Shown piece by piece: positions 1-7,100 of a stretch of DNA of 10,286 bases. The DNA comes from JANNHK01 sp034408875 (GTDB lineage Bacteria; Actinomycetota; Acidimicrobiia; IMCC26256; PALSA-610). The stretch lies in assembly GCA_034408875.1 (NCBI GenBank), contig JAWXCJ010000119.1, positions 1 to 10,286 on the forward strand, given 5' to 3'. The notes beneath the pieces are model-generated. The model had not been told where the DNA came from, did not search any database, and saw only the letters and a list, made by a program, of their open reading frames with translations. The stretch's first letter is position 1. Each line of letters begins with the position of its first letter. Made by a program: the position numbers and the translations under genes.

Positions 1-111
1 CTCGGCTTCTACCGCGAACGCGACGTGTTGGTACCGGTCGACGCGGTGCAACCTCCGGCCGCTGTCACGGCCGCGATCCTCGAATCGCTCGAAGCGCTCG
101 ACACCCGCTAG
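1..111 (+). CDS. C-terminal fragment of an adenylate-kinase-like nucleotide kinase (5' end outside window)
   Basis: Frame 1 is open from the window edge to a TAG at 109-111 and gives the last 36 residues of a protein. The tail begins LGFYRERDVLVPVDAV and then has a short helix (AAVTAAILESLEAL). This matches the usual end of bacterial adenylate kinases: a '(P)L(x)xYY/FYRE' helix, a short strand ending in 'VDA', then a helix beginning 'xxVxxxI'. Adenylate kinase interconverts ATP + AMP and 2 ADP in the cytoplasm. The P-loop, LID and NMP-binding parts lie outside the window, so the assignment rests on C-terminal resemblance only. Another NMP kinase of the same fold (for example UMP/CMP kinase) would look similar. 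The gene converges on the leftward genes; its stop abuts or overlaps the 3' end of the STAS-like reading frame. Confidence 0.55.
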   Translation, partial: LGFYRERDVLVPVDAVQPPAAVTAAILESLEALDTR

Positions 112-346
112 CTACGGAACGATCGGCGGGTTGTAGTTCGGATCCTCGAAGTTTCCACGCTTGACGCTTGTCCAGGAGCGCCCGCAGATCCAGGCACACG
201 TTGCGCACCTCGATCGTCGTCCCCATGCGGATCGCCGCGAGCTGCAGCCGCGCGAGCGCGTTGACGACGACTTCGTCGGGCACGGCGAGCGCGCCGACGT
301 CACCCACGATCGGCCGGGCCCGGCGCGGGACGCTCCCATTGCACAC
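65..346 (-). CDS. Truncated STAS-domain-like protein, possibly a decayed gene
   Basis: The 93-codon frame starts at GTG (344-346). Residues 13-60 (from IVGDVGAL, through ALARLQLAAIRMG and TIEVRN, to LDLRALLD) have the strand-helix-strand-helix pattern of the second half of a STAS domain, as in actinobacterial anti-anti-sigma or MlaB-like proteins with a 'VDALARLQLAARRLG' helix. STAS domains bind anti-sigma kinases or act in lipid-transport and ion-transporter assemblies; no specific role can be given here. Two things look wrong for an intact gene. Only about 12 residues precede the core, where the family normally has a first strand pair and helix, and an in-frame TGA (374-376) blocks upstream extension. 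The C-terminus also turns Arg/Ser-rich and runs 47 bp into the opposing kinase-like gene. A -1/+1 shift near position 170 would instead end the protein at 112, exactly beside the opposing stop. No good ribosome binding site precedes the GTG. It lies 41 bp after the 96-aa gene and could be co-transcribed with it. Confidence 0.42.
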   Translation of the reverse strand: MCNGSVPRRARPIVGDVGALAVPDEVVVNALARLQLAAIRMGTTIEVRNVCLDLRALLDKRQAWKLRGSELQPADRSVASGCRALRAIRGSRP

Positions 347-387
347 GGGAAAGACCGTCGTGCTCCCCGAATCTCACCGCCTGCGGA

Positions 388-678
388 TCATTCCTCGTCT
401 TCGTCGAGCGCGAGCAGCCCGGATGCGGCCGCGAGCGCGATCGCCGACGTCGCGGCTTTGTCGAACACGGCGGCGAAATAGTGCTCGGCCGCCGTTTCGT
501 GACCCGGCAGCGGCGGCGGACCGAGCGACGCAATGAGCGCGCTCGGGTCGGTGATCGGACGAATGTCGTCGAACTCTTCTTCCTCGACGTCTTCAGTGCC
601 CCAGAAATCGCGGCCGGGTACCTGCTTCCGGCGCGGTTGTGACCGGGCGGGTGCCTTGCGGCGCCGTTGCGCGCTCAC
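388..678 (-). CDS. Small 96-aa protein coupled to the helicase; resembles the tail of SWIM zinc-finger proteins
   Basis: GTG start at 676-678 overlaps the helicase stop (GTGA, 4-bp overlap), and AAGGAG sits 7 nt upstream, so the start is well supported and translational coupling is likely. Residues 1-22 are very basic (Arg/Lys-rich). Residues 24-40 hold an aromatic 'FWG' followed by a Glu/Asp run (EDVEEEEFDD). Residues 41-62 contain a 'TDPSALIASLGPPPLPGH' linker, and 63-96 form an Ala-rich helical segment with an acidic end (LDEDEE). There is no signal peptide, membrane segment or Cys/His zinc motif. The order FWG, then a D-x-x-x-L-x-x-L-G-PPPL stretch, then a helical tail is reminiscent of the C-terminal end of the SWIM zinc-finger proteins encoded beside HelZ-type helicases in actinobacteria, but the CxC...CxH SWIM motif is absent. 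That resemblance comes from memory of the family and is inference. It is likely a partner or accessory of the helicase; function is unknown. Confidence 0.8.
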   Translation of the reverse strand: MSAQRRRKAPARSQPRRKQVPGRDFWGTEDVEEEEFDDIRPITDPSALIASLGPPPLPGHETAAEHYFAAVFDKAATSAIALAAASGLLALDEDEE

Positions 679-3600
679 GCGGACGCTCCTTCGGAGGCAG
701 TGAGATCTTCGGTGAGAACCGCGTCGGGGCGAATACCGAGCGCCGTCTGGAGCTGGGCGCGGTCGAGATCGGCAAGCGAACTCGACTTCGGCAACACGAG
801 ATCGGCGATACGGCGCTTGCCGGCCACCACTTCTTCGACACGTTCGTCGACGGTGCCCGGGCATATCAACCGGTGGCAAATCACCGTGCGTTCCTGACCA
901 ATCCGCCACGCGCGGTCGCGCGCCTGGTCTTCGACGGCCGGGTTCCACCACCGGTCGTAGAGCACGACATGACTCGCAGCCGTGAGGTTGAGGCCCGTCC
1001 CACCGGCCTTCAACGACAGCACGAGCGCGCCCGCGCCTTCCTTCGCCTGGAACTCCTCGATGATGCGGTCGCGCGCGATGCGCGTGAGGCCACCGTGGTA
1101 GCACTCGATCGCCGTACCGGTGCGTTCGCTCAAATGTTCGGCCAGCTTTACGCCCCACGTCGCGAAGTGGGTGAACACCAGCACCCGCTCGCCGGCCGCG
1201 AACACGGCGTCGACGATCTCTTCGAGTCGGGCGAGCTTCCCCGAGCGCGCCGTCAGCGGACGATCGTCGGCCTGGTACGCGGCGGGGTGGTTACAAATCT
1301 GTTTGAGCGCGGTGATCGCGGCAAGGATCTGACCCTTGCGCGGCTCGGCGTCCTCGGGAAGATCGCCGGCCTTCACGAGCGTGTCGAGCACGGCCTGGTA
1401 CATGCCGATCTGTTCCGGGGTCATCACGCAGTGGTCGAGTTCGTCGATCCGGTCGGGTAGCTCCGCCGCGATTTCGGGCTCGGCCTTCGTGCGGCGGAAG
1501 ACGAGGATCCCGTTGAGCGCACGCATCGCGTCTTCGGCCTGGACACGCGCCGCGCTCCCGTCGTTCGAGAGCCGGGCAATGAACTGCGGCCGGGTACCCA
1601 CGAGGCCCGGGTTGGCAAAGTCCAAGATGGCCCACAGATCGCCGAGGCCATTCTCGATCGGCGTACCGGTGAGCGCGACGCGCGTGCGCGCCGGGATCTT
1701 GCGGAGTTGTTGCGAGGTTTCGTTCGCCGGATTCTTGATGGCCTGCGCCTCGTCGAGGACGACGCGCGCCCAGCCGACCTCGGCCATCGCGTCGACGTCG
1801 CGAACGGCCGTTCCGTAGGTCGTGAGCACGACATCGGCGCGCGCAACCTCGGCCGCAATCTCGTCGGGCGCGGCGCGGCTCGCGCCGTGGTGCACGACGA
1901 CGCGCAGTTCCGGTGTGAACCGCGCCGCCTCGGCGGCCCAGTTCCCCACGACCGCGGGCGGCGCGATGACGAGCGCGGGTCCGTCGGCGACGCCCGCCAG
2001 CAAGTGGGCGAGCATCGTCGGCGTCTTGCCCAGACCCATGTCGAGCGCAAGACAGCCACCGAGACCGACCGAATCGAGGAACCCGAGCCACGCAAGGGCT
2101 TCGGCCTGGTAGCTGCGGAGTTCGCCGACGAACCCCGCCGGCGCGCGCGCCGGTTCGGTCTTGGTGCGTTCCGAGGCGGCGAGCAGGTCGGCCGCCCAAC
2201 CACCACCCTCGAACGACACCCCACCCGCGAGCGGAGACTCTTCCAACCCGAGCGCGAGGCGCAGCATCTCCGCACCGGAAAGCTGATTCGTGTTCGCCCG
2301 GTCGGCCAGTGCTTCGGCCGCAGCTTTCAGGTCGGCGTTGTCGATGGCGACCCAACGCCCGCCGGACCGAATGAGCGGGCGCGCTTCCTTCGCCAGTTGG
2401 GCGATCTCGGCGGCGGTGAGTTCGACGTCGCCGAACACCGCTGACCAACGAACGTTTGCGAGTTGATTCGCGCCGACCGTCGACTCCGTCTCCTCCACGT
2501 AGACGCGCAGCGACGGCGTGGCGCGTCTCTTCGTCATCTGCGGCACGCGCACGTCGTATCCGGCGTCGCGCAACCGCGGTCCGGTCGTCGCCATCATGTC
2601 CCACGCTTCGTCCGCGCTGAGGACGACCTGACCGCGCCGCGTGCCTCCGGGACGCAACAGCGGCGGGACCATGCGTTCCAACCGAATCATCTCGTCTTCG
2701 AGATAGCGCCGATCGGAGCCGGCCATCACGATCGCCTGCTCGATCGGCGCGGGCGCGCCCCGTGGGTTCGGGGCGAACACAGCGAGCCGCCAGGCGTCAG
2801 ACGAGTCGGGCGGGTCGAGCTGGACGATCAGACGCGCTCGCGTGTCGACAGCCGATCGGGCCCACCGTTCGACACGCGCCACGATCTCGTTGCCAACCGA
2901 GAGCGGCGCGTCGAACGCACTGCCGTCGAGCCGGGCCAAGAACGCTTCGGCGGCGTCGTTCGCGGTACGCACGCGGGGTGGCGGCGCGGGCACTTCGAGG
3001 CGACGCGCACTCTCGCGGCCGATCGCGTCGACCATGCCGGTAAGCGCGGAACGGGTCAGGGCGCGGGCGTCGACCTGTGCATCGAGGGCGAGGATGCTGC
3101 CCGGTACCGCTTCGGCCATTTCGTCGAGCCGCACCGGGTCGACCAGCGCCGGCGTCCACCGCACGGAGTACGAGCCGTTGGTACTGCTGGCCTTGGCGCT
3201 GCGTCGGGCTCGGCGCCGCAGTTGCGGAACCATCGCACCGCGCGCGGTGAGCTCGACGGCCCAGATCGCGACGCGACCGAGCCAACGGATGCTCGCGCCC
3301 ACGTCGTCGCCGACTTCGCCCGCGCCGGCCGCGACGAGCCAACCGAGGACGCTGCCGACGGGCATTGCGAACGAGTCGGCGCTCGCGCCGTCGGGCAACG
3401 GCACCTGCGTGTGCTTGGTCCATCCGGCTTCGGGCGCGCCGGCTGCGACGAGCATCGTCATGACCTCGTCGGCCGGGGCACTCCCCGCGCCGCGCCCACC
3501 GGCCCAGGCCACGACGCGCCCGGGCTCCCAGGCAACCTGCAATCGGATCCGGTCGACGACGGTCGGCGCGACTTCACGTTCCGGTCGGGCCCGCTCGGGA

Positions 3601-3884
3601 CGCTCGACGGGCGCGGGCTCGAAGCGGACGGCCGCGGCCGTGAATCGCCGGACCTCGCCATCGAAGTCGGCCACGACCTGGTCGCGTTCTTCGCCCGTGA
3701 TCGACCGGGCGCTGCGCAGGTTGTCCTGTGCCTCGTGCAACATGCGCGCCAGCGCGGCGCGCCATGCGGCCGGGTTGGCTTCGAGCGCGTCGAGCTGCGC
3801 GGGCGTCGCGTAGCCGTCGGCCTGTGCGATCACGCACTCGTCGAACTGCCACGGCGTCATGCCGTCGACGTCGAGTGAACTCAC
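675..3884 (-). CDS. SNF2/HelZ-family DEAD/DEAH-box helicase (about 1069 aa)
   Basis: This is a superfamily-2 ATPase of the SNF2 group, expected to translocate on double-stranded DNA and remodel protein-DNA complexes in the cytoplasm. With the GTG at 3882-3884 (AGGTGG 4 nt upstream) the visible motifs are: Walker A DMGLGKT (about 615-621), Walker B DEAQ (about 711-714) followed by AIKNP, motif III LTGTPIENGLGDLW (about 735-748), the C-terminal RecA lobe opening with VLVFTHF (about 900), motif V GGTGLNL, then DRWWNPAVEDQA and the arginine-finger motif RIGQ (about 995). Residues about 360-490 look like the SNF2-associated domain (DUF3670, PF12419) that precedes the motor in HelZ (M. tuberculosis Rv2101, about 1013 aa). 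The first 110 residues are a helical segment ahead of the point where HelZ proteins usually begin. All motor motifs are intact. The frame stays open upstream to an ATG at 4058, with another ATG at 3953, but those starts have poor ribosome binding sites and the intervening residues look non-conserved. The first gene of the leftward operon. Confidence 0.9.
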   Translation of the reverse strand: MSSLDVDGMTPWQFDECVIAQADGYATPAQLDALEANPAAWRAALARMLHEAQDNLRSARSITGEERDQVVADFDGEVRRFTAAAVRFEPAPVERPERARPEREVAPTVVDRIRLQVAWEPGRVVAWAGGRGAGSAPADEVMTMLVAAGAPEAGWTKHTQVPLPDGASADSFAMPVGSVLGWLVAAGAGEVGDDVGASIRWLGRVAIWAVELTARGAMVPQLRRRARRSAKASSTNGSYSVRWTPALVDPVRLDEMAEAVPGSILALDAQVDARALTRSALTGMVDAIGRESARRLEVPAPPPRVRTANDAAEAFLARLDGSAFDAPLSVGNEIVARVERWARSAVDTRARLIVQLDPPDSSDAWRLAVFAPNPRGAPAPIEQAIVMAGSDRRYLEDEMIRLERMVPPLLRPGGTRRGQVVLSADEAWDMMATTGPRLRDAGYDVRVPQMTKRRATPSLRVYVEETESTVGANQLANVRWSAVFGDVELTAAEIAQLAKEARPLIRSGGRWVAIDNADLKAAAEALADRANTNQLSGAEMLRLALGLEESPLAGGVSFEGGGWAADLLAASERTKTEPARAPAGFVGELRSYQAEALAWLGFLDSVGLGGCLALDMGLGKTPTMLAHLLAGVADGPALVIAPPAVVGNWAAEAARFTPELRVVVHHGASRAAPDEIAAEVARADVVLTTYGTAVRDVDAMAEVGWARVVLDEAQAIKNPANETSQQLRKIPARTRVALTGTPIENGLGDLWAILDFANPGLVGTRPQFIARLSNDGSAARVQAEDAMRALNGILVFRRTKAEPEIAAELPDRIDELDHCVMTPEQIGMYQAVLDTLVKAGDLPEDAEPRKGQILAAITALKQICNHPAAYQADDRPLTARSGKLARLEEIVDAVFAAGERVLVFTHFATWGVKLAEHLSERTGTAIECYHGGLTRIARDRIIEEFQAKEGAGALVLSLKAGGTGLNLTAASHVVLYDRWWNPAVEDQARDRAWRIGQERTVICHRLICPGTVDERVEEVVAGKRRIADLVLPKSSSLADLDRAQLQTALGIRPDAVLTEDLTASEGASA
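686..691 (-). promoter_or_regulatory. Ribosome binding site of the 96-aa gene, inside the end of the helicase gene
   Basis: On the minus strand AAGGAG lies 7 nt upstream of the GTG at 676-678. It falls within the last codons of the helicase gene. This strong Shine-Dalgarno match fixes the start of the 96-aa protein and supports coupled translation from one mRNA. Confidence 0.7.
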
Positions 3885-3888
3885 CCGA

Positions 3889-3894
3889 CCACCT
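3889..3894 (-). promoter_or_regulatory. Putative ribosome binding site of the helicase gene
   Basis: AGGTGG on the minus strand, 4 nt upstream of the GTG at 3882-3884. It is the best Shine-Dalgarno match near any of the possible starts (ATG 4058, ATG 3953, GTG 3884, ATG 3860). The ATG at 3953 has GGGAG directly abutting it, too close to work as a normal site. This is a moderate argument for the 3884 start only. Confidence 0.4.
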
Positions 3895-3972
3895 GGCTCT
3901 CTGTGCGCGATCGCCGGCGGTGCTCGCCGGGCCGCGTCCTTGGGTTCATGCATCTCCCATAGGGATCTTGCG

Positions 3973-4048
3973 GAGGGGAGTGCCCTCGAAGAAGCTCGGG
4001 CGGTGAAGCCCGGGTTGGCGCATCTCGCCGCCGGAGAGATGTTCCAAC
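3973..4048 (+). other. Run of three adjacent hairpins in the divergent intergenic region (possible structured RNA leader)
   Basis: Three stem-loops follow each other closely. (1) GAGGG 3973-3977 pairs with CCCTC 3983-3987. (2) CGGGC 3997-4001 pairs with GCCCG 4008-4012. (3) GTTGG 4014-4018 plus CATCTC 4021-4026 pair with GAGATG 4036-4041 plus CCAAC 4044-4048, separated by a small internal loop. Read as + strand RNA, hairpin 2 gains a U-G pair (3996/4013) and hairpin 3 gains a G-U pair (4020/4042). Those positions would be A-C mismatches on the minus strand, so the fold fits a + strand transcript slightly better, that is, the 5' leader of the protease gene. I do not recognise a known riboswitch consensus. 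High G+C makes chance hairpins common, so a functional role is inference. Confidence 0.35.
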
Positions 4049-4050
4049 AC

Positions 4051-4079
4051 GCGGTCACGACGACTGGCGTCGTGACCGC
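4051..4079. repeat. Perfect 12-bp inverted repeat with 5-nt loop (operator or RNA hairpin)
   Basis: GCGGTCACGACG (4051-4062) is followed by ACTGG (4063-4067) and its exact reverse complement CGTCGTGACCGC (4068-4079). The site lies between two divergent genes, so a terminator for either is not expected. It could be an operator for a dimeric regulator or the main stem of a leader RNA. The whole loop ACTGG is complementary to CCAGT at 4084-4088, which offers either an alternative hairpin (4063-4067 with 4084-4088) or a strained pseudoknot. No T-tract follows on either side. Confidence 0.6.
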
Positions 4080-4151
4080 AGAACCAGTGTACCGGAGCCA
4101 CGGGGGTCTCTAGGCAACCGGCTACCGATGCGGGCCGGGCCCCGGCGGGCG

Positions 4152-4157
4152 CAAAAT
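4152..4157 (+). promoter_or_regulatory. Weak -10-like hexamer positioned for a leaderless protease transcript
   Basis: CAAAAT is the only A/T-rich stretch just before the protease ATG and ends 6 nt before it. That spacing would place transcription initiation at or near the A of the ATG at 4164. No Shine-Dalgarno sequence precedes this ATG, which fits a leaderless mRNA, common in actinobacteria. There is no recognisable -35 box and the hexamer matches TATAAT at only four of six positions. This reading competes with the idea of a structured leader upstream. Confidence 0.22.
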
Positions 4158-4163
4158 CGCTCC

Positions 4164-7100
4164 ATGGGGACCGTGGGACGGAAGGCTTCGCGCGCGCTGC
4201 TCGTCGGCGTGATTGCCCTGGCCGGCCTGCCGGCAACGTCGGCGGCACCGGCCGCCGCGGCCGAGCCCCGGCCCGTGCCCGACCCGGTCGAGGTCTCGAT
4301 CTCTACGGGAGGGTTCGTTCCCGCCGTCGTCACGCTGGCGGTCGGACAGAGCGTCGAGTTCACGAACGACTCGGGGGCCCCGCAGACGGTCACCGCGACC
4401 GACGGTGCATTCGACTCCGGGACGATCCCGCCCGGCGGCGGTTTCACCATGGCCATCGGGGTCACCGGCACCTTCTCGTTCGCGTCGGCGAACACCGCCG
4501 CGTTCACCGGCATGGTGATGGTCGGCCTGCTCGACCTCCCGGGCACGCCGGGCGCGCTCGTCTCGGCGACGATACCGCTGATCGCGATCCCGCCCATCGC
4601 CGACATGGACCAGCACCCGGCCGGTATCTACGCATCGCGGTCGCGAGCGCTCGTGATGTTCAAGGACGGCGCGACCGTCGCCGACGCGAACGACGCGCTG
4701 GCCGACGCGGGCGTGACGATCGTCGCGACGATCCCCTCGCTGAACGCGGCGGTGGTGCAAGTGCTGCCCATACCCGCGACCGGCGATTTCGCGCCGTTGA
4801 CGTCGGCACTGGCGACAGTGCGCGCCCATCCGGCGGTCGCCGCGGCGACGATGGACAAACTCACCGAGCCTTCGTCCGCGACGATGCCCGCCGATTCCGC
4901 CGCGCCGACCGCGTGGGCGTGGGACGACGGGCGCGGCACCACTGGCAGCGCGCCGGTCGGCACCGGCGACAACTGGGGCCTCGAATCGGCGCGCGTCCCA
5001 TCGACGTGGAACCTCCTCGACGGTGTACGCACGAAGAGTCCCAACGTACAGACGGTTATCTACGACCACGGCTTCGAGCCGACGCATCCCGATCTCAAAC
5101 TCCCGGTCGTCGACATCTGCCGCGGCTGGATCGTCGCGTGCACCGGTAACCCGTCGGGCGGCGACAACCGCGATCACGGAACCCACGTCGCGGGCACCAT
5201 CGGCGCGACCTTCGACAACGCGGGCGCGCAGCCCGGTACGACCCTCGGCGTCAGTGGCGTCAACCCGGTCGCGAAGATGGCGGCGGTTTCGTGGAAGGGC
5301 AACTTCGTCCATTTCGCGCTCGGCACGATCGACGACTCGTACGCCCAGGGGTCGAACACCTCGGCCAACTGGGCCGCGTGGACGGAGATCATCGATCAGA
5401 AGAAGCCGGACGGGAGTTTTCCGAACCTGCGCGCGGTCAACATGAGCGGGACCACGATGGTGCTCGTACGCAACCCCACAACCAACGTGGCGCTCTGGGG
5501 GGCGAACAACACGTTGAAGCGGTGCGGCCCGGGCCTGAGCGACGACGCGGGTGGAACGGGCCCGTGCACACCCAACACGCTCGACGGACTTCTGGCCGAG
5601 GTAGCCAACGACGGGGTGTTCGCCCGGCGCATCGCCGAACGGGCGTCGAGCAAGGACATCCTCCTGTCGATCGCAGCGGCCAACGACAGCAACAGCGTCT
5701 GCGCGGATTCTGTCCAGACCGCGTCTCCGGCCAACGGCGCGTGCCCGGCCGGCTTCACCTTCGTGCTGGTCGACACTCGGCTTTGGCACGCGTTCGGTTG
5801 GGCGAACGCCAACTGGCAGAGCACCGCGGCCAACCCGATCCTCATGGTCGAAGCCGTCGACATCACGAACGCGCGCGCCGGTTTCTCGAACATCGGCGGC
5901 GACGTGTCCGCACCCGGCGTCAACATCTGGAGCACGTTCCCACCGGGGCGGCCGTCACCGATACCCGGTTACAACTCGCTGGGCGGCACGTCGATGGCGG
6001 CCCCCCACGTCACGGGACTCGCGGGCTGGCTCGCCGCGTACAAACCGTCGTTGAGCGTCGGGCAGATCAAAGCCGCGATCGTCGCCGGTGCCCGTAGCGA
6101 CACGACCGGTGGCGCCAAACCGCGCATCGACGCGTATTCGTCGTTCCTGATCGTCGGCGCGCTCGCCGATCTCGCCGACGTCAACGACCCATCGGCCGAC
6201 GGCAACCGGCGCATCATCCGTTCGCGCACCCAGACCGAAACGGTGGACACGAACGTCGGCACCACCGTCGGCGGCGCCCAACTGCACTCGGCGCCCGACG
6301 GCAAGGTCGACATGCGCGACTTCCGCCGCTTCCGCGACGCGTTGCTGCAGACCTGCTCCAACCGCATTTCTGTTCCCGGCTGTCCGCCCGTCGGCACCGA
6401 AACCATGGACGGCGCGAACAACCATCCGAAGAACGACCTGAACTACGACGGTTGCGTCTTCCCGACCGCGTGCCGCACCGAAGAGGCGTGGTCGCGCTTC
6501 GACCTGAACGGCGACGGCATGGTCACGCCCAACCGGGCCGCCCCTGTGCCCCTCGGCTCCGGCGGCGCCGACGTGTCGCTGAGCGACATGGAGATGTTCG
6601 CCCGCGTTTTCCAGGAGCCGTCGGAGGGCTGGAACCGCAACGACCTCGCGATGCTGCTGCGGTCGGGCGACCTCGAAGTACACGCCGACACGATGTTCCA
6701 GGCCGGCGCGACCGGAGTCACGATCGAGGTGCGGTACGGAGCGTCGGGCTCGCTCGCACCCGGTCCGTACAAGATCGACCGGCGTGGTGGTTCCGTCATC
6801 GTCACGGTCCCCACCGTCGATGCGGGCACGCCGGTCGAAATCATCGGGCGGGCGACCGTCGACGGCAAACCGCTCGTGTCCGCGTTGAAGAAGCGCACGC
6901 TGAAACATGGTGAAGACGCACGCATCGACGTGTGCGTGCCGGTCATCAATGTCACAACGGGCGACCCCACGCTGTACGCCGACGGCAAGGACAAAACGAA
7001 GGTGCACGGTACGTTCGTGCGTTGCGACGGGGACACCGTCGAAGCCGAGCACATGTCGTTCAAGCTCGAGACGGAAGAGACGGCGCCGCTCGCCACATTG

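Noticed and set aside
1291..2604. 437-codon minus-strand frame overlapping the helicase motor region in another frame
   Set aside because: Out-of-frame with the intact SNF2 motifs; composition almost entirely Arg/Gly/Ala.
2463..3878. 471-codon plus-strand frame opposite the helicase N-terminal half
   Set aside because: Antisense shadow, rich in Arg/His/Gly and without motifs; the helicase on the other strand is well supported.
4051..4079. Rho-independent terminator
   Set aside because: The stem is strong, but no T-tract follows on either strand and the flanking genes diverge, so no transcript should end here.
3973..4130. Possible known riboswitch (c-di-GMP, cobalamin, glycine, ydaO) suggested by the hairpins and the ACCGATG near 4124-4130
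   Set aside because: None of the conserved core sequences of these classes, as I know them, is present; only a few bases resemble the c-di-GMP-I end.
4134..4146. GC palindrome GCCGGGCCCCGGC before the protease
   Set aside because: Short and made only of G and C in a G+C-rich background; expected by chance.
3946..4248. 100-codon minus-strand frame upstream of the helicase ending PLRKIPMGDA
   Set aside because: Its C-terminal half looks mildly protein-like, but the N-terminal part is low-complexity Arg/Ala/Pro, it crosses the perfect inverted repeat and overlaps the protease start. I could not match it to any family.
4122..5789. 555-codon minus-strand frame across the intergenic region and the start of the protease
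   Set aside because: Arg-rich shadow of the signal peptide, propeptide and catalytic region; no recognisable motif and no ribosome binding site.
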